24,770 nucleotides of DNA from Chara braunii (GCA_003427395.1 BFEA01000282.1:1076009-1100778); one strand, 5' to 3'; positions 1 through 9,661 are shown, counted from the stretch's first letter. A program made the numbers and translations. The notes: generated by a model from the letters alone, not told the origin.

Positions 1-24
1 AGTAGGGACCTACTAGTCCCTACT
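1..24. repeat. Hairpin, 9-bp perfect arms
   Basis: Arms AGTAGGGAC (1-9) and GTCCCTACT (16-24) are perfect reverse complements around a 6-base loop. The identical hairpin recurs at 21576-21599, and degenerate versions lie near 21396-21418 and 22995-23020. Confidence 0.8.
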
Positions 25-202
25 TGTGGCAGTCCCTACTGACGGCCAACTCACTCACTCCCTCCCACTCTTTTTGTCTTACTCTCCCACATTTTATTTT
101 TCTTTTTTTTTCTTTTTATTTGCATGCCAAGTGTCAACTAGCCGTTAAGGCCTTTTTCTAGGCCCTTCCTCTTTGTTTTTGGCTCTTCCTATGCCCAAGG
201 GC

Positions 203-224
203 CAGTCCGTTATTTCTCGGACTG
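203..224. repeat. CAGTCCG/CGGACTG hairpin
   Basis: CAGTCCG (203-209) pairs with CGGACTG (218-224) across an 8-base loop. The same stem recurs at 21777-21798, with one mismatch at 20839-20862, and inside longer stems at 19306-19338 and 23607-23639. It is a recurring signature of the repeat family in this window. Confidence 0.75.
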
Positions 225-450
225 CACTTGTGGCCCTCTCATGCCCACAAGAGCCTCTGTTTGCCTCCTTCTCTCTCAAACGGTGGGCCCTCATATTCCA
301 ATTTTCTTCCGGAGACCTAGTTTTCAGATGGAGCCTCTTTTGGCTCCTTTTTCTTGGGGGAGGCCAATCCGAGATTTTTTGGATTGCTCCCATGCCTTTA
401 GCACTTGTTTTCTTTACTTTTTATTTTTCTTTTGGCCTTTCCACTTGCTC

Positions 451-540
451 CCACTAGTGCTTGCACTAGTGGTGCAAATAATTTTGGCTGTCAAGATCTT
501 CGATCTTGACGGCGCAACTTGCTTTAATTATTTGCACCAC
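451..540. repeat. Nested palindrome cluster
   Basis: Three dyads are packed into 90 bp. CCACTAGTGC (451-460) pairs with GCACTAGTGG (463-472) around TT. GTGGTGCAAATAATT (469-483) pairs with its perfect 15-base complement at 526-540. Nested inside, GTCAAGATC (490-498) pairs with GATCTTGAC (502-510). The cluster could extrude as a cruciform or fold as a stem-loop RNA. The copy at 21995-22093 keeps all three stems, with a shortened outer arm. Confidence 0.85.
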
Positions 541-650
541 ATGTCGTCCCACAATTTTCCCTTGGGACGTCACAAGTCCCCGACATGTGTCCCACACTAG
601 TCCCCGACACTTTTCTTGCTAGTGGTCCCGCCGATACTTGTCCCTCCGAT

Positions 651-908
651 GGTCCCGCCGGTACTCATCTCGATACCGCATTATTTTTTACTTAGTCTCA
701 TGTGGTCCCCGACACTAGTCCCGTGCTAGTTCCAGGTATTAGTCCCGCTACGGGTCCCGCAGGTACTTGTCCCGCCGATGGTCCCGCCGGTATTTGTCCC
801 AATACCACATTTTTTTTCTTAGTCCCATGTGGTCCCCGACACTAGTCACGCGCTAGTTCGCGGTACTAGTCCCGCTAGCGGTCCCGCAGGTACTTGTCCC
901 GCTGGTGG
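651..908. repeat. 129-bp tandem duplication, GTCCC-rich
   Basis: Two consecutive units of about 129 bp (651-779 and 780-908) share the order GGTCCCGCCGGTA, a T-rich stretch, CATGTGGTCCCCGACACTAGTC and GTCCCGCAGGTACTTGTCCCGC. The second unit differs by scattered substitutions. A related single unit lies in the second module copy at about 22170-22294. Confidence 0.7.
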
Positions 909-1383
909 TCCCTGGCACCTTAGTCATTTTTCCGCCTTATGGCGGCCTCCTCCCCTTGGCCTTCTCGTGTCCCGCGCACCACTCTTCTTGTTGTGGCTCC
1001 TTACCCGCTCATGGCCCTTTGGCCCACTTGGAGCCGCATCTCGGCGGCCGTCTTGGCCCGACTAATCTTCTCAATTTCCCTGATTTCTTTTCTCCCTGCG
1101 GCACACATCCTACGACACTACTTTTTCCGGCGGTCCTCCTTTTCAGGGGAAGGGTCGCCTTTGCTATTTTCTTGCGGTCCTTTGCCGCTTCCCGTTCTGT
1201 TAGTTTCTTCTCGGTTCACTAGTCCCAACGACTATGGGCAACCTTTAGATCCCCAAATGTTTGTGCTTATGCCTTCGATTCTTCCATCCTCCTTGCCTCC
1301 GGTTTTCTCTGGCGTGCACAAACTGACCATATATAGTCTCTCGAGTGACGGGATGTTATTCGGGACTCACCAGTCCCGACACA
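900..1383. other. Non-coding stretch ending at a possible LTR edge
   Basis: Overlapping open frames exist here but show no recognisable domain and no repeat support. The right edge carries a hairpin (CGGGACT at 1361-1367 pairing with AGTCCCG at 1373-1379) immediately before ACA at 1381-1383. Read on the minus strand this gives a TGTCGGGACTGG terminus next to a purine tract, as at the start of a 3' LTR. The other end of such an LTR was not located. Confidence 0.4.
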
Positions 1384-1395
1384 TTTCCCCCACTC
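1384..1395 (-). promoter_or_regulatory. Candidate polypurine tract A
   Basis: On the minus strand this reads GAGTGGGGGAAA and is followed directly by TGTCGGGA. A purine tract abutting a TG dinucleotide is the standard start site for plus-strand DNA synthesis in LTR retroelements. The sequence just upstream on the minus strand (GATGAGGACATCGCGAATGA) resembles the bases before tract B, so the two 3' ends appear related. Confidence 0.5.
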
Positions 1396-1673
1396 ATTCG
1401 CGATGTCCTCATCGCGCACCAATCCATAGTCAGTAGGGATTTTTGAGTGGTAGACAGAGGGGAAGAGGGGGTGGGGTGAGACGGGTAGTTAGCTTGTCAG
1501 GGTTCTTTTTGTCCTTTCTCATTCCTTTCCCAGGGTTTTCTTTAGTTTTCCACCCCTTGGGGTGGAGGAGGGTACGGGGAGTCAAAGGATCCTCTTTGGA
1601 CTTCTCTTCTCTCATCTCATGCCAGCCAGGTTCCTTTTTTGGTTACCATTATTCTCAATGCCCCCTTTCGTTT

Positions 1674-1855
1674 GGGTCCTTCGGCCCGTGCAATCCATGT
1701 TTTCAATACTTCTTTCCTTAGGGTCCTTCGGCCCGTGCAATCCATGTTTTCAATACTTCTTTCCTTCAGGTCCTTCGGCCCGTGCAATCCATGTTTTCAA
1801 TACTTCTTTTCTTCGGGTCCTTCGGCCCGTGCAATCCACGTTTTCCACCACTCTT
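1674..1855. repeat. 47-bp tandem repeat, about four units
   Basis: Units start at 1674, 1721, 1768 and 1815, exactly 47 bp apart. Each carries GGGTCCTTCGGCCCGTGCAA followed by a CATGTTTTCAATACTTCTTT-type tail. Unit length is not a multiple of three, so the plus-strand open frame across it is unlikely to be selected. Confidence 0.9.
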
Positions 1856-2039
1856 CCCCCAAAGCTCAGGCTTTAGCCAAATCCACATTCATTTCTCCCG
1901 GATCATTTCACTCGGCTTTTCCCTTGCTCTGCCAATTTCGCATGCTTATCACCCTTTGTCTTTCCATGTGCGATACTCAGTTCATCCCTTATGCATCTCT
2001 CTTCCGGGCACCTTGCCAGGCCTTCTTCTCAAGCCCATG

Positions 2040-2515
2040 CAAGCCAATTGCTCACCGGTTTCCCACCCTGCCAGTGTTCTTCTCAGATCCATGCGAAGTA
2101 AATTATACAAGTCTTTTTCCTTTTCCGACATCTTGCCAGACCCCTTTTTCAATCTTATGCAAAGTCAATCACACAAGTCCTTTCTGTTCTGGGCATCTTG
2201 CCAGGCCTCCTTTCTCAGGCCCATGCAAAGTCAATTACACAAGTCTTTTCTCTTCTGGGCATCTTGCCAGGCCCCTTTCCTCAGGCCCATGCAAAGCCAA
2301 TTACAGAAGTCTTTTCTCTTCTAGGCATCTTGCCAGACCCCTTTCCTCAGGCCCATGCAAAGCCAATTACACAAGTCTTTTCTCTTCTGGGCATTTTGCC
2401 AGGCCCCTTAGGCCCATGCAAAGCCAATTACACAAGTTTTTTCACTTCTGGGCATCTTGCCAGGCCCCTTTCCTTAGGCCCATGCAAAGCCAATTACACA
2501 AGTCTTTTCATGCGT
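2040..2515. repeat. 66-bp tandem repeat, about eight units
   Basis: The anchor CAATTACACAAGTC recurs at about 2100, 2166, 2232, 2298, 2364, 2425 and 2491, which is 66-bp spacing except for one 61-bp unit. Each unit also holds GGGCATCTTGCCAGGCCC and CCCATGCAAAG. The array ends about 20 bp before candidate LTR edge B, so it may lie inside an LTR. On the plus strand the unit is 22 codons and leaves a long frame open, but the 61-bp unit would shift it and no domain is seen. Confidence 0.9.
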
Positions 2516-2535
2516 TTTCATTGGTAGATGGCACA

Positions 2536-2549
2536 CCTTCCCCCCACTC
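2536..2549 (-). promoter_or_regulatory. Candidate polypurine tract B
   Basis: The minus strand reads GAGTGGGGGGAAGG followed by TGTGCCATC, a good match to a polypurine tract plus LTR start. The bases upstream on the minus strand (GATGGGGACATCACGTTTTGA) resemble those before tract A, and resemble the end-of-coding segment seen before the PPT in many Ty3/gypsy elements. If it belongs to the gag-pol element, that element has about 2.4 kb of 3' non-coding sequence after its last ORF. Ownership cannot be proven because no 5' LTR copy is in the window. Confidence 0.55.
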
Positions 2550-2576
2550 AAAACGTGATGTCCCCATCGCGCGACT

Positions 2577-3447
2577 GGTTTTCACTCGGAGGTACGCAGA
2601 CCTTTGGCCCGCCGACCGCAGTCAAGGACACAAGCCCATCCGCTTCATAAGGGAAGAGTGATCAGTTCCTCCCCAGCGGGTGGCGCTTCATCCTCCTACT
2701 CGATCCGACCTCTTACTATTACGTGGTGAACACCAATACTGAGCTTCCTCCTCACATCTGGCAGGTAGGTCCAGTCCAAGCCTTCCAGGGCCTCGTCTAT
2801 TCGTAAGAGTTTTATTGCGAATCGTTCCTCCCGAGTGGTAATTTTCTGGATCCGGCACTTTCAAGAGAGTTGGTGCTCTCTATTAGTTCGCGAGTGCAGT
2901 TACGAAGACCTCGCAATTAGTCCCGAAACGGTTGTAATGTTTCGGCAGGGCAGTGTCAATGCGCCGTGGTGGTGGTGGCCTCCACCCTGTGCCTCGCCCG
3001 GCCCCTCCCCTTGGACAGTGCCGCCCAACTTAGTGCGGGCTTTTGAGGTCCGACCCAAACGGTCATGCCACCCCTCTATGGTATGGCGTGTGGTTGGAGA
3101 GTAGCGAAATAGACTAGAATAAGAATGGCTCTCTCACCCTTTGACGTTTAGGTTCTCAACACGAGGCGCAATTTGAACTCCCCGACTAGAGCTCATTGTC
3201 GGGGTCAGTTCCGGACGTCCCGCACCGATCCAAGTGGTAGGTGCCTTGGTCCTTTAACCCTCATCCCCTTGCAAGAGGAACAGGTCGCGCTGAGACTTTT
3301 TCCCTTCAAGGAATAGAGGACTTGAGGTTGCGGTGCGGTGCAAGCACCGGTACCCCCCTCTTGCTGAGGCCAAGGATTAGAAGAAAAGAGAAATTCATTT
3401 CAATGCTATTTCCAAGTCCATTTCAAGTTGCCTAGGGTCCCCTGTTT
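2577..3447. other. No gene recognised
   Basis: Only short overlapping open frames occur, with no domain, repeat array or clear signal. It lies between candidate tract B and the 24-bp repeats, so it may be the distal 3' untranslated part of the minus-strand retroelement. Confidence 0.5.
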
Positions 3448-3700
3448 ATGCAATGCAATTTCCAATGCTCATTCAATTCTGATGCCCAATCCAATTCCAA
3501 GGCTCAATCCCAATTCCAAAGCTCAATCCAATTCAAGGCTCATTCCAACTCAAGGCTCAATCCAATATCTCTTCCAATGCTGAGTCCAGTGTTTTTGCCA
3601 AAGTTGAGTCCAATATCCTTTCCAAAGCTGAGTCCAATATCTTTTTCAAGGCTGAGTCCAATATCTTTTCCAAAGCTCAGCTCTACTCGATCTCATCCAT
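3448..3700. repeat. Degenerate 24-bp tandem repeat
   Basis: Repeats of the form GCTGAGTCCAATATCTTTTC / GGCTCAATCCAATTCCAA recur every 24-25 bp (clear anchors at about 3579, 3603, 3628, 3651 and 3675) and become more degenerate to the left. Confidence 0.75.
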
Positions 3701-3764
3701 CTCAAACAGCCATGCAAGGGGACCCCAGTGCCAATTCCAGAGAATGACCCGCGTCAGGGGCCAT

Positions 3765-3925
3765 TCCGAACAACCTGGTTAGGGTCATTCTTATCCATTT
3801 CAATCGGACAGCCTGGTTAGGACCATCCTTATCCATTTCAAGTCGAATGGCCTGCTTAGGGTCATCCTTATCCATTTCCATCAGACAGCCTGATTAGGGC
3901 CATCCTTATCCATTTCCAATGTTAG
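3765..3925. repeat. 38-39-bp tandem repeat, four units
   Basis: Units anchored on CCTGGTTAGG at about 3774, 3812, 3851 and 3889 each end in ATCCTTATCCATTTC. Spacing is 38-39 bp. Confidence 0.85.
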
Positions 3926-4978
3926 CGCCCGAGGGGGTGGGCCTCAAGGACACGTATCCTATCTCTGTCTCGGAGGTTAGAAGGTGGCCATCTCTTTTGG
4001 GTTTTTACGCATGCTTTGCCTTTTGTCTCATGTCCATCATCATTCTCATGTCCATACATACATCCGACTTAGCGTTTAGTGCTCAAATTGGGGCTTGCAA
4101 CTCCAAGTAGCACTAGCCCACCCGGTCGTTCAACCATATCGAAAGGAGTATGTGCCATCACTGTTTTCTCTCTGTCTGACCTCTCATGCCTTTTGCTGCT
4201 CTGGACTCATTCGGGACAGACCGGATTAGGCTCCTAGGGAAGAGGATTCTTCATGCCTCTTTACCCATAGGTCCCCTAACCTCTCACGGAGACTCATGGC
4301 GTAACTTGTTTGTTGAAAAGTCAATCACACATTTTTGCAAAACCCTTCTGTCTTGGCTTCCCTCAACCCAGACAATCCTTCCTCTTTCGCTTTTCCAAAA
4401 CAGAGTCACCCATTCCCAATTCCCATCTCAGCCTCATCAGTTCTCAAATGTCCCCAAGGAACAGGTACTCATGCGAAACGTACTAACTACTCAGTCCCAA
4501 TTCATTCCCCAGTCCCAAGAGCAGTGTTATTGCAGTTTCTTCTAGAAATTCAAATACAAAAATGACAATGCCCCTGTTTTGTCTTATCCAGGTATCCCTC
4601 TCCCCTTTTCCCTGGACAAAGTTATCCCTTCATAGCTCAAGCCCATTGGTCCTCGCATTCTTCTGAAGAAGCAAGTACTTATGCAAAGTAGCACTAGCCG
4701 CCCAATCCTTAGTCATATCCCAAATAGAAAGTTGTCTCGTTGTGGTCTATTCCTAAGAAAATTCAAATTCAAAGGCCAAGATGATAGTTCTGCCTGCCCA
4801 GGTACCAGCCCTCCCCATTTTCTGGCTATTCCCTGTTATCCCTATTATCCCTTTGCTACTGAGTTGCCATGTGTTGAGTCCCCTTTGCACGATCGTCAAT
4901 TTCTTACTCCATCTTTCTCTTTGTTCTTTGCAGATCAAGAAGTGCTTCCTCCGTAAAGAAAGTTGTTGGCGCTGTATC
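3926..4978. other. Non-coding, weak internal duplications
   Basis: No protein domain is visible on either strand. Two weak duplications were noted: AAGTAGCACTAGCC at about 4105 and 4686, and a TTCAAAT-type segment followed by CCAGGTA at about 4548-4600 and 4753-4805. These could be remnants of a tandemly duplicated 3' untranslated region of the minus-strand element. Confidence 0.45.
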
Positions 4979-5584
4979 TTATCCCCTGCTTAGTTTTTCC
5001 TTTCCTTTGATCGCCCACTCATACCGCGTAATACTGGCCCATTGATCGAACCAGTCACTACAGGACGGCCCAAACTCCCTTATCCATTTGTCCTTCTCAT
5101 CACCTGGGTCTTCATCCCTTGCCCGTACTTCTTTTGTGGGCGTTGTGACCTCGTTGTCCTCCTCCCCACTGCTGAGGTTTATGACCTCGTTGGGCTCTTC
5201 CTCATCCAACCTCTGCCTCTTCCTTGGGTTCATATCCTCCCCCTTACTGCTCTCACTATCAGAAGGGAGAACTATTGGTTCCCCCTCTCTCAGGGGTGAG
5301 GGTCCCCTGGTCCCTTGCTTCCTTCCCCCTCTGCCCACAACCACGTTGAAGTCGAACCCCACATACAGTTTCCTTTTCCTGGTACTTGATTCTCCGGCCG
5401 GTCTTGTTCCTTGTTCCCCACTAGGCCTGTTGATGGCATTGTCGTCGTTCTCGTTTCCAAACTCCATTTTTATCTCTTTCTTGCTGTTTTTTGTCTCCTT
5501 GGTCCTGTGCATACATAACAAGCCCACAACAACCCTCATACACACACATTCCCTCTTACTCCCATTGTGGATTTGCAGGCTCAT
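4979..5584 (-). CDS. 3' accessory ORF, acidic nuclear-type protein with SIM-like motifs
   Basis: This is a 201-codon uninterrupted frame downstream of integrase; I do not recognise the family. Met40 (5467) is a plausible alternative start, because residues 1-39 are Cys/basic-rich and unlike the rest. Basic clusters TRKRKL (68-73) and RKRQRL (121-126) look like nuclear localisation signals. Two hydrophobic cores followed by serine and acidic residues, IVLPSDSESS (104-113) and VINLSSGEED (134-143), fit the phospho-dependent SUMO-interaction motif pattern. The C-terminal 37 residues hold four tryptophans (for example DWFDQWASITRYEW). The middle is acidic and probably disordered. It has no signal peptide or membrane segment, so it is not env-like. 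Unlike gag-pol it has no break. A spliced or subgenomic mRNA would be needed for expression, and a TATGCACAG acceptor-like string lies at codons 24-27. Confidence 0.6.
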   Translation of the reverse strand: MSLQIHNGSKRECVCMRVVVGLLCMHRTKETKNSKKEIKMEFGNENDDNAINRPSGEQGTRPAGESSTRKRKLYVGFDFNVVVGRGGRKQGTRGPSPLREGEPIVLPSDSESSKGEDMNPRKRQRLDEEEPNEVINLSSGEEDNEVTTPTKEVRARDEDPGDEKDKWIREFGPSCSDWFDQWASITRYEWAIKGKEKLSRG

Positions 5585-5891
5585 TCCCCAGAGCCCTTGC
5601 TTGCCCCCATATGATTGATAGCCCTCTCAGAGTAACGTCATCGGCGGTAGTCTCATTATCCCTCAAAAACTTTGGTACATTGTCCCAGCACATAGGTACC
5701 CCATATAGGCAGTCCCCAAAATTGCCCCACAAAAACTATGGTACATTGTCCCAGGCTCCCAGCCCCATTCATACTCAGCCCAAGCAGTCACCCCCTGCCC
5801 CAAAAGAAGAGGACACAAAAACTAACAACCCCTGCAGTCATGATCACTTCCGCAGAGGGGTGGTATAAAATTATGCCCAGCTGCGTGCCTC
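5585..5891. other. Spacer between pol and the 3' accessory ORF
   Basis: A 307-bp spacer with no domain. On the plus strand it contains two copies of a 24-base string of the form AAAAACT(T/A)TGGTACATTG plus TCCCAG (about 5667 and 5731), 64 bp apart. Nothing else is recognised. Confidence 0.5.
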
Positions 5892-7199
5892 TCAAGTTGT
5901 CAATTCCTCTGTTTCTTTGTCTTGAGCCTCTTGCAACCATTGCTTCACCGGATCTCTGCTAAAAAACCTGACCAGCCTCTGTCTCGGAAATGGCCGTTTT
6001 ATCCTAGTTCCATCAAGATCCTCTAGTTTGAAGGTGTTCAGTCCCACCCTCTTAGCGATCCGGTAGGGGCCTTTGAACCTTCTTCCCAGTTGTCCAGACC
6101 ACGTGCTTTCAAGAGCCGAGTTCCTAACTAGTACCTTTTCTCCCACCTGGAGCGGCTCCTTCCGGATGTTCTTCACCTGGTCCCACCTTGCTTTGTCCCT
6201 CATTCGACTATCCATCACACGCTTAACCACATCCTCCAATGCGTCCTCATTCTTAACGACCTGTTGACACCGTGCGACAATCAACTCTTCCGTAGACAGG
6301 CACGGATTATCATCTAGCGTGTTCCAGGTCGGGATCAAGGCTTCCACCGGGAAATCAATCTCCCTCCCATACCAAAGTTCTGCCGGAATGCACCCCGTCG
6401 TCCTTTTCAGTGTCATGTTCTCCGAGAAGACTGCCTGCTTAAGGTACCGAGGCCAGTTTAACCAGTCATCTGCTGCCAGCTTAGCGATTGTGTTTTTCAA
6501 GGTCTGGTGCCCCCTTTCTACTGGTGCATTTGCCTCAGGATGATACGGTTCGATGATCTTGATTGGTACGCACAATGTCTTAAGCCTACCCAACACCTCC
6601 TGGTTGACGAACTGCGTCCCATTATCCGCTATGAACCTGCGGACAAAGGGGTGCCTTAGGTAGAAGTCCTCTATCCAGTTGGCCACTCCCTTTCCCGTCT
6701 TTCTCTTAGGAGCTACTGCCTCTACGTAACCACTGAGGCTATCCCTTGCGTCCAGGATGTACCGGTATCCATCCGTCGATACAGGCATGACCGCAAGGTC
6801 AAGGTGGACCAGGTGCCCCGGCCCCAGTACCCGAGTAGGTCTAAGGGGCTCGAATATACGTGCGGAGCTCCTTTCCTGACATATTAGGCACGTTTGACAG
6901 TATGTAGCCACCATACCGGCCATGCCTGACCAGAAGTAAAGTGGCGCGATTTTTGCAAGAGTCCCTTTGGACGACTGGTGCCCTCCGGCTAGCCCATCAT
7001 GCATCGCCTGGATTATGTCCAACTGCCTAGACCTTCCGCACACGACACGCCTAGGCATCATGCCTTCTTCTTTCTTGAACAGGTGACCGTTCCTCAAAAC
7101 ATACTTCTCGGCTTCCTCCCTTGCCTTGAGGCTAACTTCCATAGGCTGCTTGTTTCCTATAAGCAGCAGACCGATTTCTCTAAAGATGCCATCATACAT
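5892..7199 (-). pseudogene. pol: Integrase domain of Pol (Ty3/gypsy)
   Basis: A 435-codon open frame covering a complete integrase, which would insert the cDNA into chromosomal DNA in the nucleus. The N-terminal zinc-binding module has H67, H74 and a C104-x2-C107 pair. The catalytic core has D134 (VHLDLAV), D192 (ADNGTQF) and E228 (NAPVERGH), and the last two are 35 residues apart as in the D,D35E signature. A C-terminal GPY/F module (FKGPYRIAKR, about 375-384) precedes a basic tail, and no chromodomain follows. The Met is not a true start: an in-frame TAA at 7215-7217 separates this frame from RNase H, which reads on in the same frame, so this was part of one Pol polyprotein. The domain itself shows no internal break. 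Confidence 0.92.
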
Positions 7200-7214
7200 C
7201 TGTATAAGGAAGAA

Positions 7215-8207
7215 TTATCGTCCCTTCTGATCGGTGTCTTGCTCCTCCTGAGTCTGATTCACTAGACACTGCAGCTCCCTTCGCGTCCAAGTTTCTACCA
7301 GACTCGTCACAGCATCCCGCCCCCCTTCAATGGCCATTGCCATCAGCTCCTCCTTCGGCCCCATCGTTGCTCCCCACGAATCCTTCTCATCTTTGCGTCT
7401 AATCGTAGTGACTGACCCTTCCGTGAGTTCCGCAACAATGGCAGGCACGCCCTTTTCCAGGGTCTGGATCAACAGCTGGCCTGTCGTAGGTGCGGCGCCC
7501 GCCATCTCGTTATCTACGACAAGGGTCCCTCCTTCATACTCCAGGAAGGCGTCAATTGGCTCCGCATCCTCTACGCCCTCCGGCGTGATGCAAACCCGAC
7601 TTAGCCCGTCTGCCCTATTTCGGAGCCCCGCAATTCGTTCGACCTTGTAGTCGAATTGCCATATGAAGCCTATCCATCTCCCAACGGTCGGGTCTATAGG
7701 CTTGTAGTTCTTTAATGCCCCGACGACATTGGTCGGATCGATTCTCAGGATAAATCGTCTTCCGAAAAGGTATGCCTGAAAGGTCTCAAGGCAATGAAGG
7801 ATGGCTAGAACTTCTTTCTTGAATTGTGAATACCGACGCTCTGCCGAATTCAGGGTCCTGCTTTCTAATCTGATAGGTCTTTCCTTGCCCTCCTCGCTTC
7901 TCTGTACCAGGACTTCTCCTACTGCCAAAGGTCCTCCGTCTGTTTCCAAGATAAAGGGTCGTCCTACTTCATCATTGAAGCAGGGAGCTGCCAAGGTGAC
8001 CTGATCGGAAGACAGAACGTCTTTGAGGGTCTGGACTGCTGCTTCCCTATCCTCAGTCAATTCCATGGTCCCTCCTTCCCTAATCGTTGCGCGGATAGGC
8101 TCAACTATTTTGGCAAAGCCCTTAATAAAGATCCTCCAGAATCCAACCACCCCTAGGAAGGCTCGTACTTCCGTTGTGGTGCGCAGCGGTGTCGGCCATT
8201 GAGAGAT
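7215..8207 (-). pseudogene. pol: RT connection and RNase H domain of Pol
   Basis: This continues the RT frame after the TAG at 8208-8210. The first residues (RAFLGVVGFWRIFIKGFAKI) are the conserved RT thumb/connection segment. RNase H follows and would degrade the RNA strand of the hybrid. Counting from the Met at 8150, candidate acidic catalytic residues are D71 (ETDGG), E113 (KKEVLAIL), D138 (LRIDPTNV) and D181 (NRADGLSR). About 120 residues after ADGLSR form a linker to integrase with no recognised domain. The frame ends at TAA 7215-7217, six codons before the first Met of the integrase frame, and the two share phase, so the stop looks like a nonsense mutation in a once-continuous Pol. Confidence 0.9.
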
Positions 8208-9240
8208 CTAATCCGTTTTTGCCGGGTCCGACTTCCTTCCATAGGCGCCACAATGAAACCCCAGTATGGTCACTTCTGGGACTGCCAGGATGTTCTTGGG
8301 TCCGCTTGCGGTAATATTATATACCAGGAACGGTTGAAGTAGGTCCTTGATATCCTGTAGGTGGTCCCAGACGAACTTTTGCACGCCCGGCTGGACCTCT
8401 GTCTCATCCTTGATGTGCGCGTCTTTTATGGGATTGTCGTCTATGTACGGCTCACATTTTTCCGGGAACATGTCCCCCGGAATGGCGAGCATCCTCCTTT
8501 GTGCTTCTTCCACGTCGTTTGTGAAGCCCATTGGGGTCACTTGCATCTGCAGCTGCCCTACAGGGGTGTGCATGGCGGCGTACGGTCTATCCCTCGCGTT
8601 GAGCGACAACTGGTCATATCCTGAGTACATATCTATCAAGGAGTAAATGCTTCGGCCCGCGTGGGATTCGGCCAGTAGGTCGGCCTGTAGGAGCGACCCT
8701 GCGTCCCGAATTGTTACCACATTGAGCTTCTGCAAGTCCTGGATCCATCTGAGCGTCTCGTTGGGCTTCCGAAATACGAACCACTTGTTCGCGTAAGGGG
8801 ATGCGGTGGGTTCGGCTACGAACGAGTCTATCTTGGCTTTGAGCAATTCAGTGACTTCCGCCGCTATTCCGAACTCGTAGGCGGACCTTTTGTCAATGCA
8901 GCATTCGTGTTCCACGGTGTGGATCTTAACGGGGGAAATTAGCTTTGCATCTAATCGGCCTTTCTGGTGGTCACTGAAGGCAAAGGCTAAATGGAACTCC
9001 TAACACGCTTTTCTTATCAGCCGAGTTTCTTCCGCCGTTAGGAACCCATCTACCCCTGTTTTCATGGTGTTTGCTACCTCATCGGGTATTCGATGCCCTT
9101 CCACTGCTCGCCTTTCCCTTATTATCCGCATGATTTCTTCCTCCTTTTTCATGGTCTCTTCCTTGGATGTTTCCACTAGGATTGAGACCGGCTTGGTTGT
9201 CTTCCCTACTGGTTCGTATTTTCGAACGCTCCCTTTTGGG
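8208..9240 (-). pseudogene. pol: Reverse transcriptase domain of Pol
   Basis: RNA-dependent DNA polymerase of the element. From the Met at 8915 the motifs are: NKWFVFRKPN (43-52), LRWIQDLQKLNVVTIRDAG (55-73), catalytic D95 in YSLIDMYSGYDQ, TPMGFTN (127-133), and the YIDD box (157-160), a variant of the usual YxDD. The same frame extends upstream to about 9240, covering the conserved pre-RT segment with FLTAEETRLIRKAC and EFHLAFAFSDHQKGRL, but an in-frame TAG lies between them at 9000-9002. The frame then ends at TAG 8208-8210, where a lysine or similar codon is expected before the thumb region. A frameshift near 9225 separates it from the protease-linker frame. Confidence 0.92.
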
Positions 9241-9661
9241 ATCGTTCTCGTAAAAAATGAGCGGTCGAGATCGGCCTTCGTGCCTCCATGATGCAGGGCT
9301 GGATAATGACTAACTTCCCATTCTGACAGTAGCCCTTTCGGACCTCATCTTCGAATTTGGCAAGCGCTGCCAGGTCCACTCCTACTTTGTGGTACTTGAT
9401 AGCCTTAACGAGTTGTAACAAGTCTAGGATTTCGAGCACTAGCTTTGACGTTTCCTTCACACCTTCCTTTGACTTGGGCAGGCTGGCCCCAAGTTCGACT
9501 TCCGCCTCCTTCTCTGCCACCATAACTCCTAGGACCTCGTCCTCTTACCTCCTTTTCTTCAGGGGCAGACCCATCTTGATCCACTCCTTTTTGCTAGAGG
9601 CCTCCTCAATCATGATCTCTACTATTTCCCTCGTACCTTCCATCCGAGCAAATGCTCCTTT
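9206..9661 (-). pseudogene. pol: Protease-RT linker
   Basis: This continues the protease frame through the TGA at 9662-9664 and another in-frame TAA at about 9545. The open part from 9523 is 105 codons, charged and predicted helical (for example KLVLEILDLLQLVKAIKYHK). Linkers of this type lie between PR and RT in related elements. It ends at 9206, where the reading must move to the RT frame near 9225 for the homology to continue. Confidence 0.7.

Larger units (their letters stand above)
1..889. repeat. Dispersed palindromic repeat module, copy A
   Basis: This stretch matches 21576-22294 in the same orientation with only small differences: both begin at the same 9-bp-arm hairpin, share the polypyrimidine tract, the CAGTCCG/CGGACTG hairpin, the CACTAGTG palindrome and the GATCTTGAC hairpin, and lose similarity after a GTCCCGCAGG string. 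I see no protein-coding capacity: the open frames on both strands are low-complexity and unconserved. Two long direct copies 21.6 kb apart could be dispersed repeats, or LTRs of one very large element. The second option is weak because the intervening gag-pol has its own LTR-edge signatures nearer to it. The module boundary on the left is cut by the window start. Confidence 0.8.

Noticed and set aside
1639-2661. 340-codon plus-strand open frame with a 22-residue repeat
   Set aside because: It spans the 47- and 66-bp arrays. The 47-bp period and one 61-bp unit are not multiples of three, no domain is seen, and the region looks like LTR or satellite sequence.
3448-3925. CRISPR-like spaced repeats
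   Set aside because: The short repeats are degenerate and contiguous, with no unique spacers of constant length, and the context is eukaryotic.
4979-5584. Envelope gene after pol
   Set aside because: No signal peptide, transmembrane segment or glycosylation-rich ectodomain; the protein looks nuclear.
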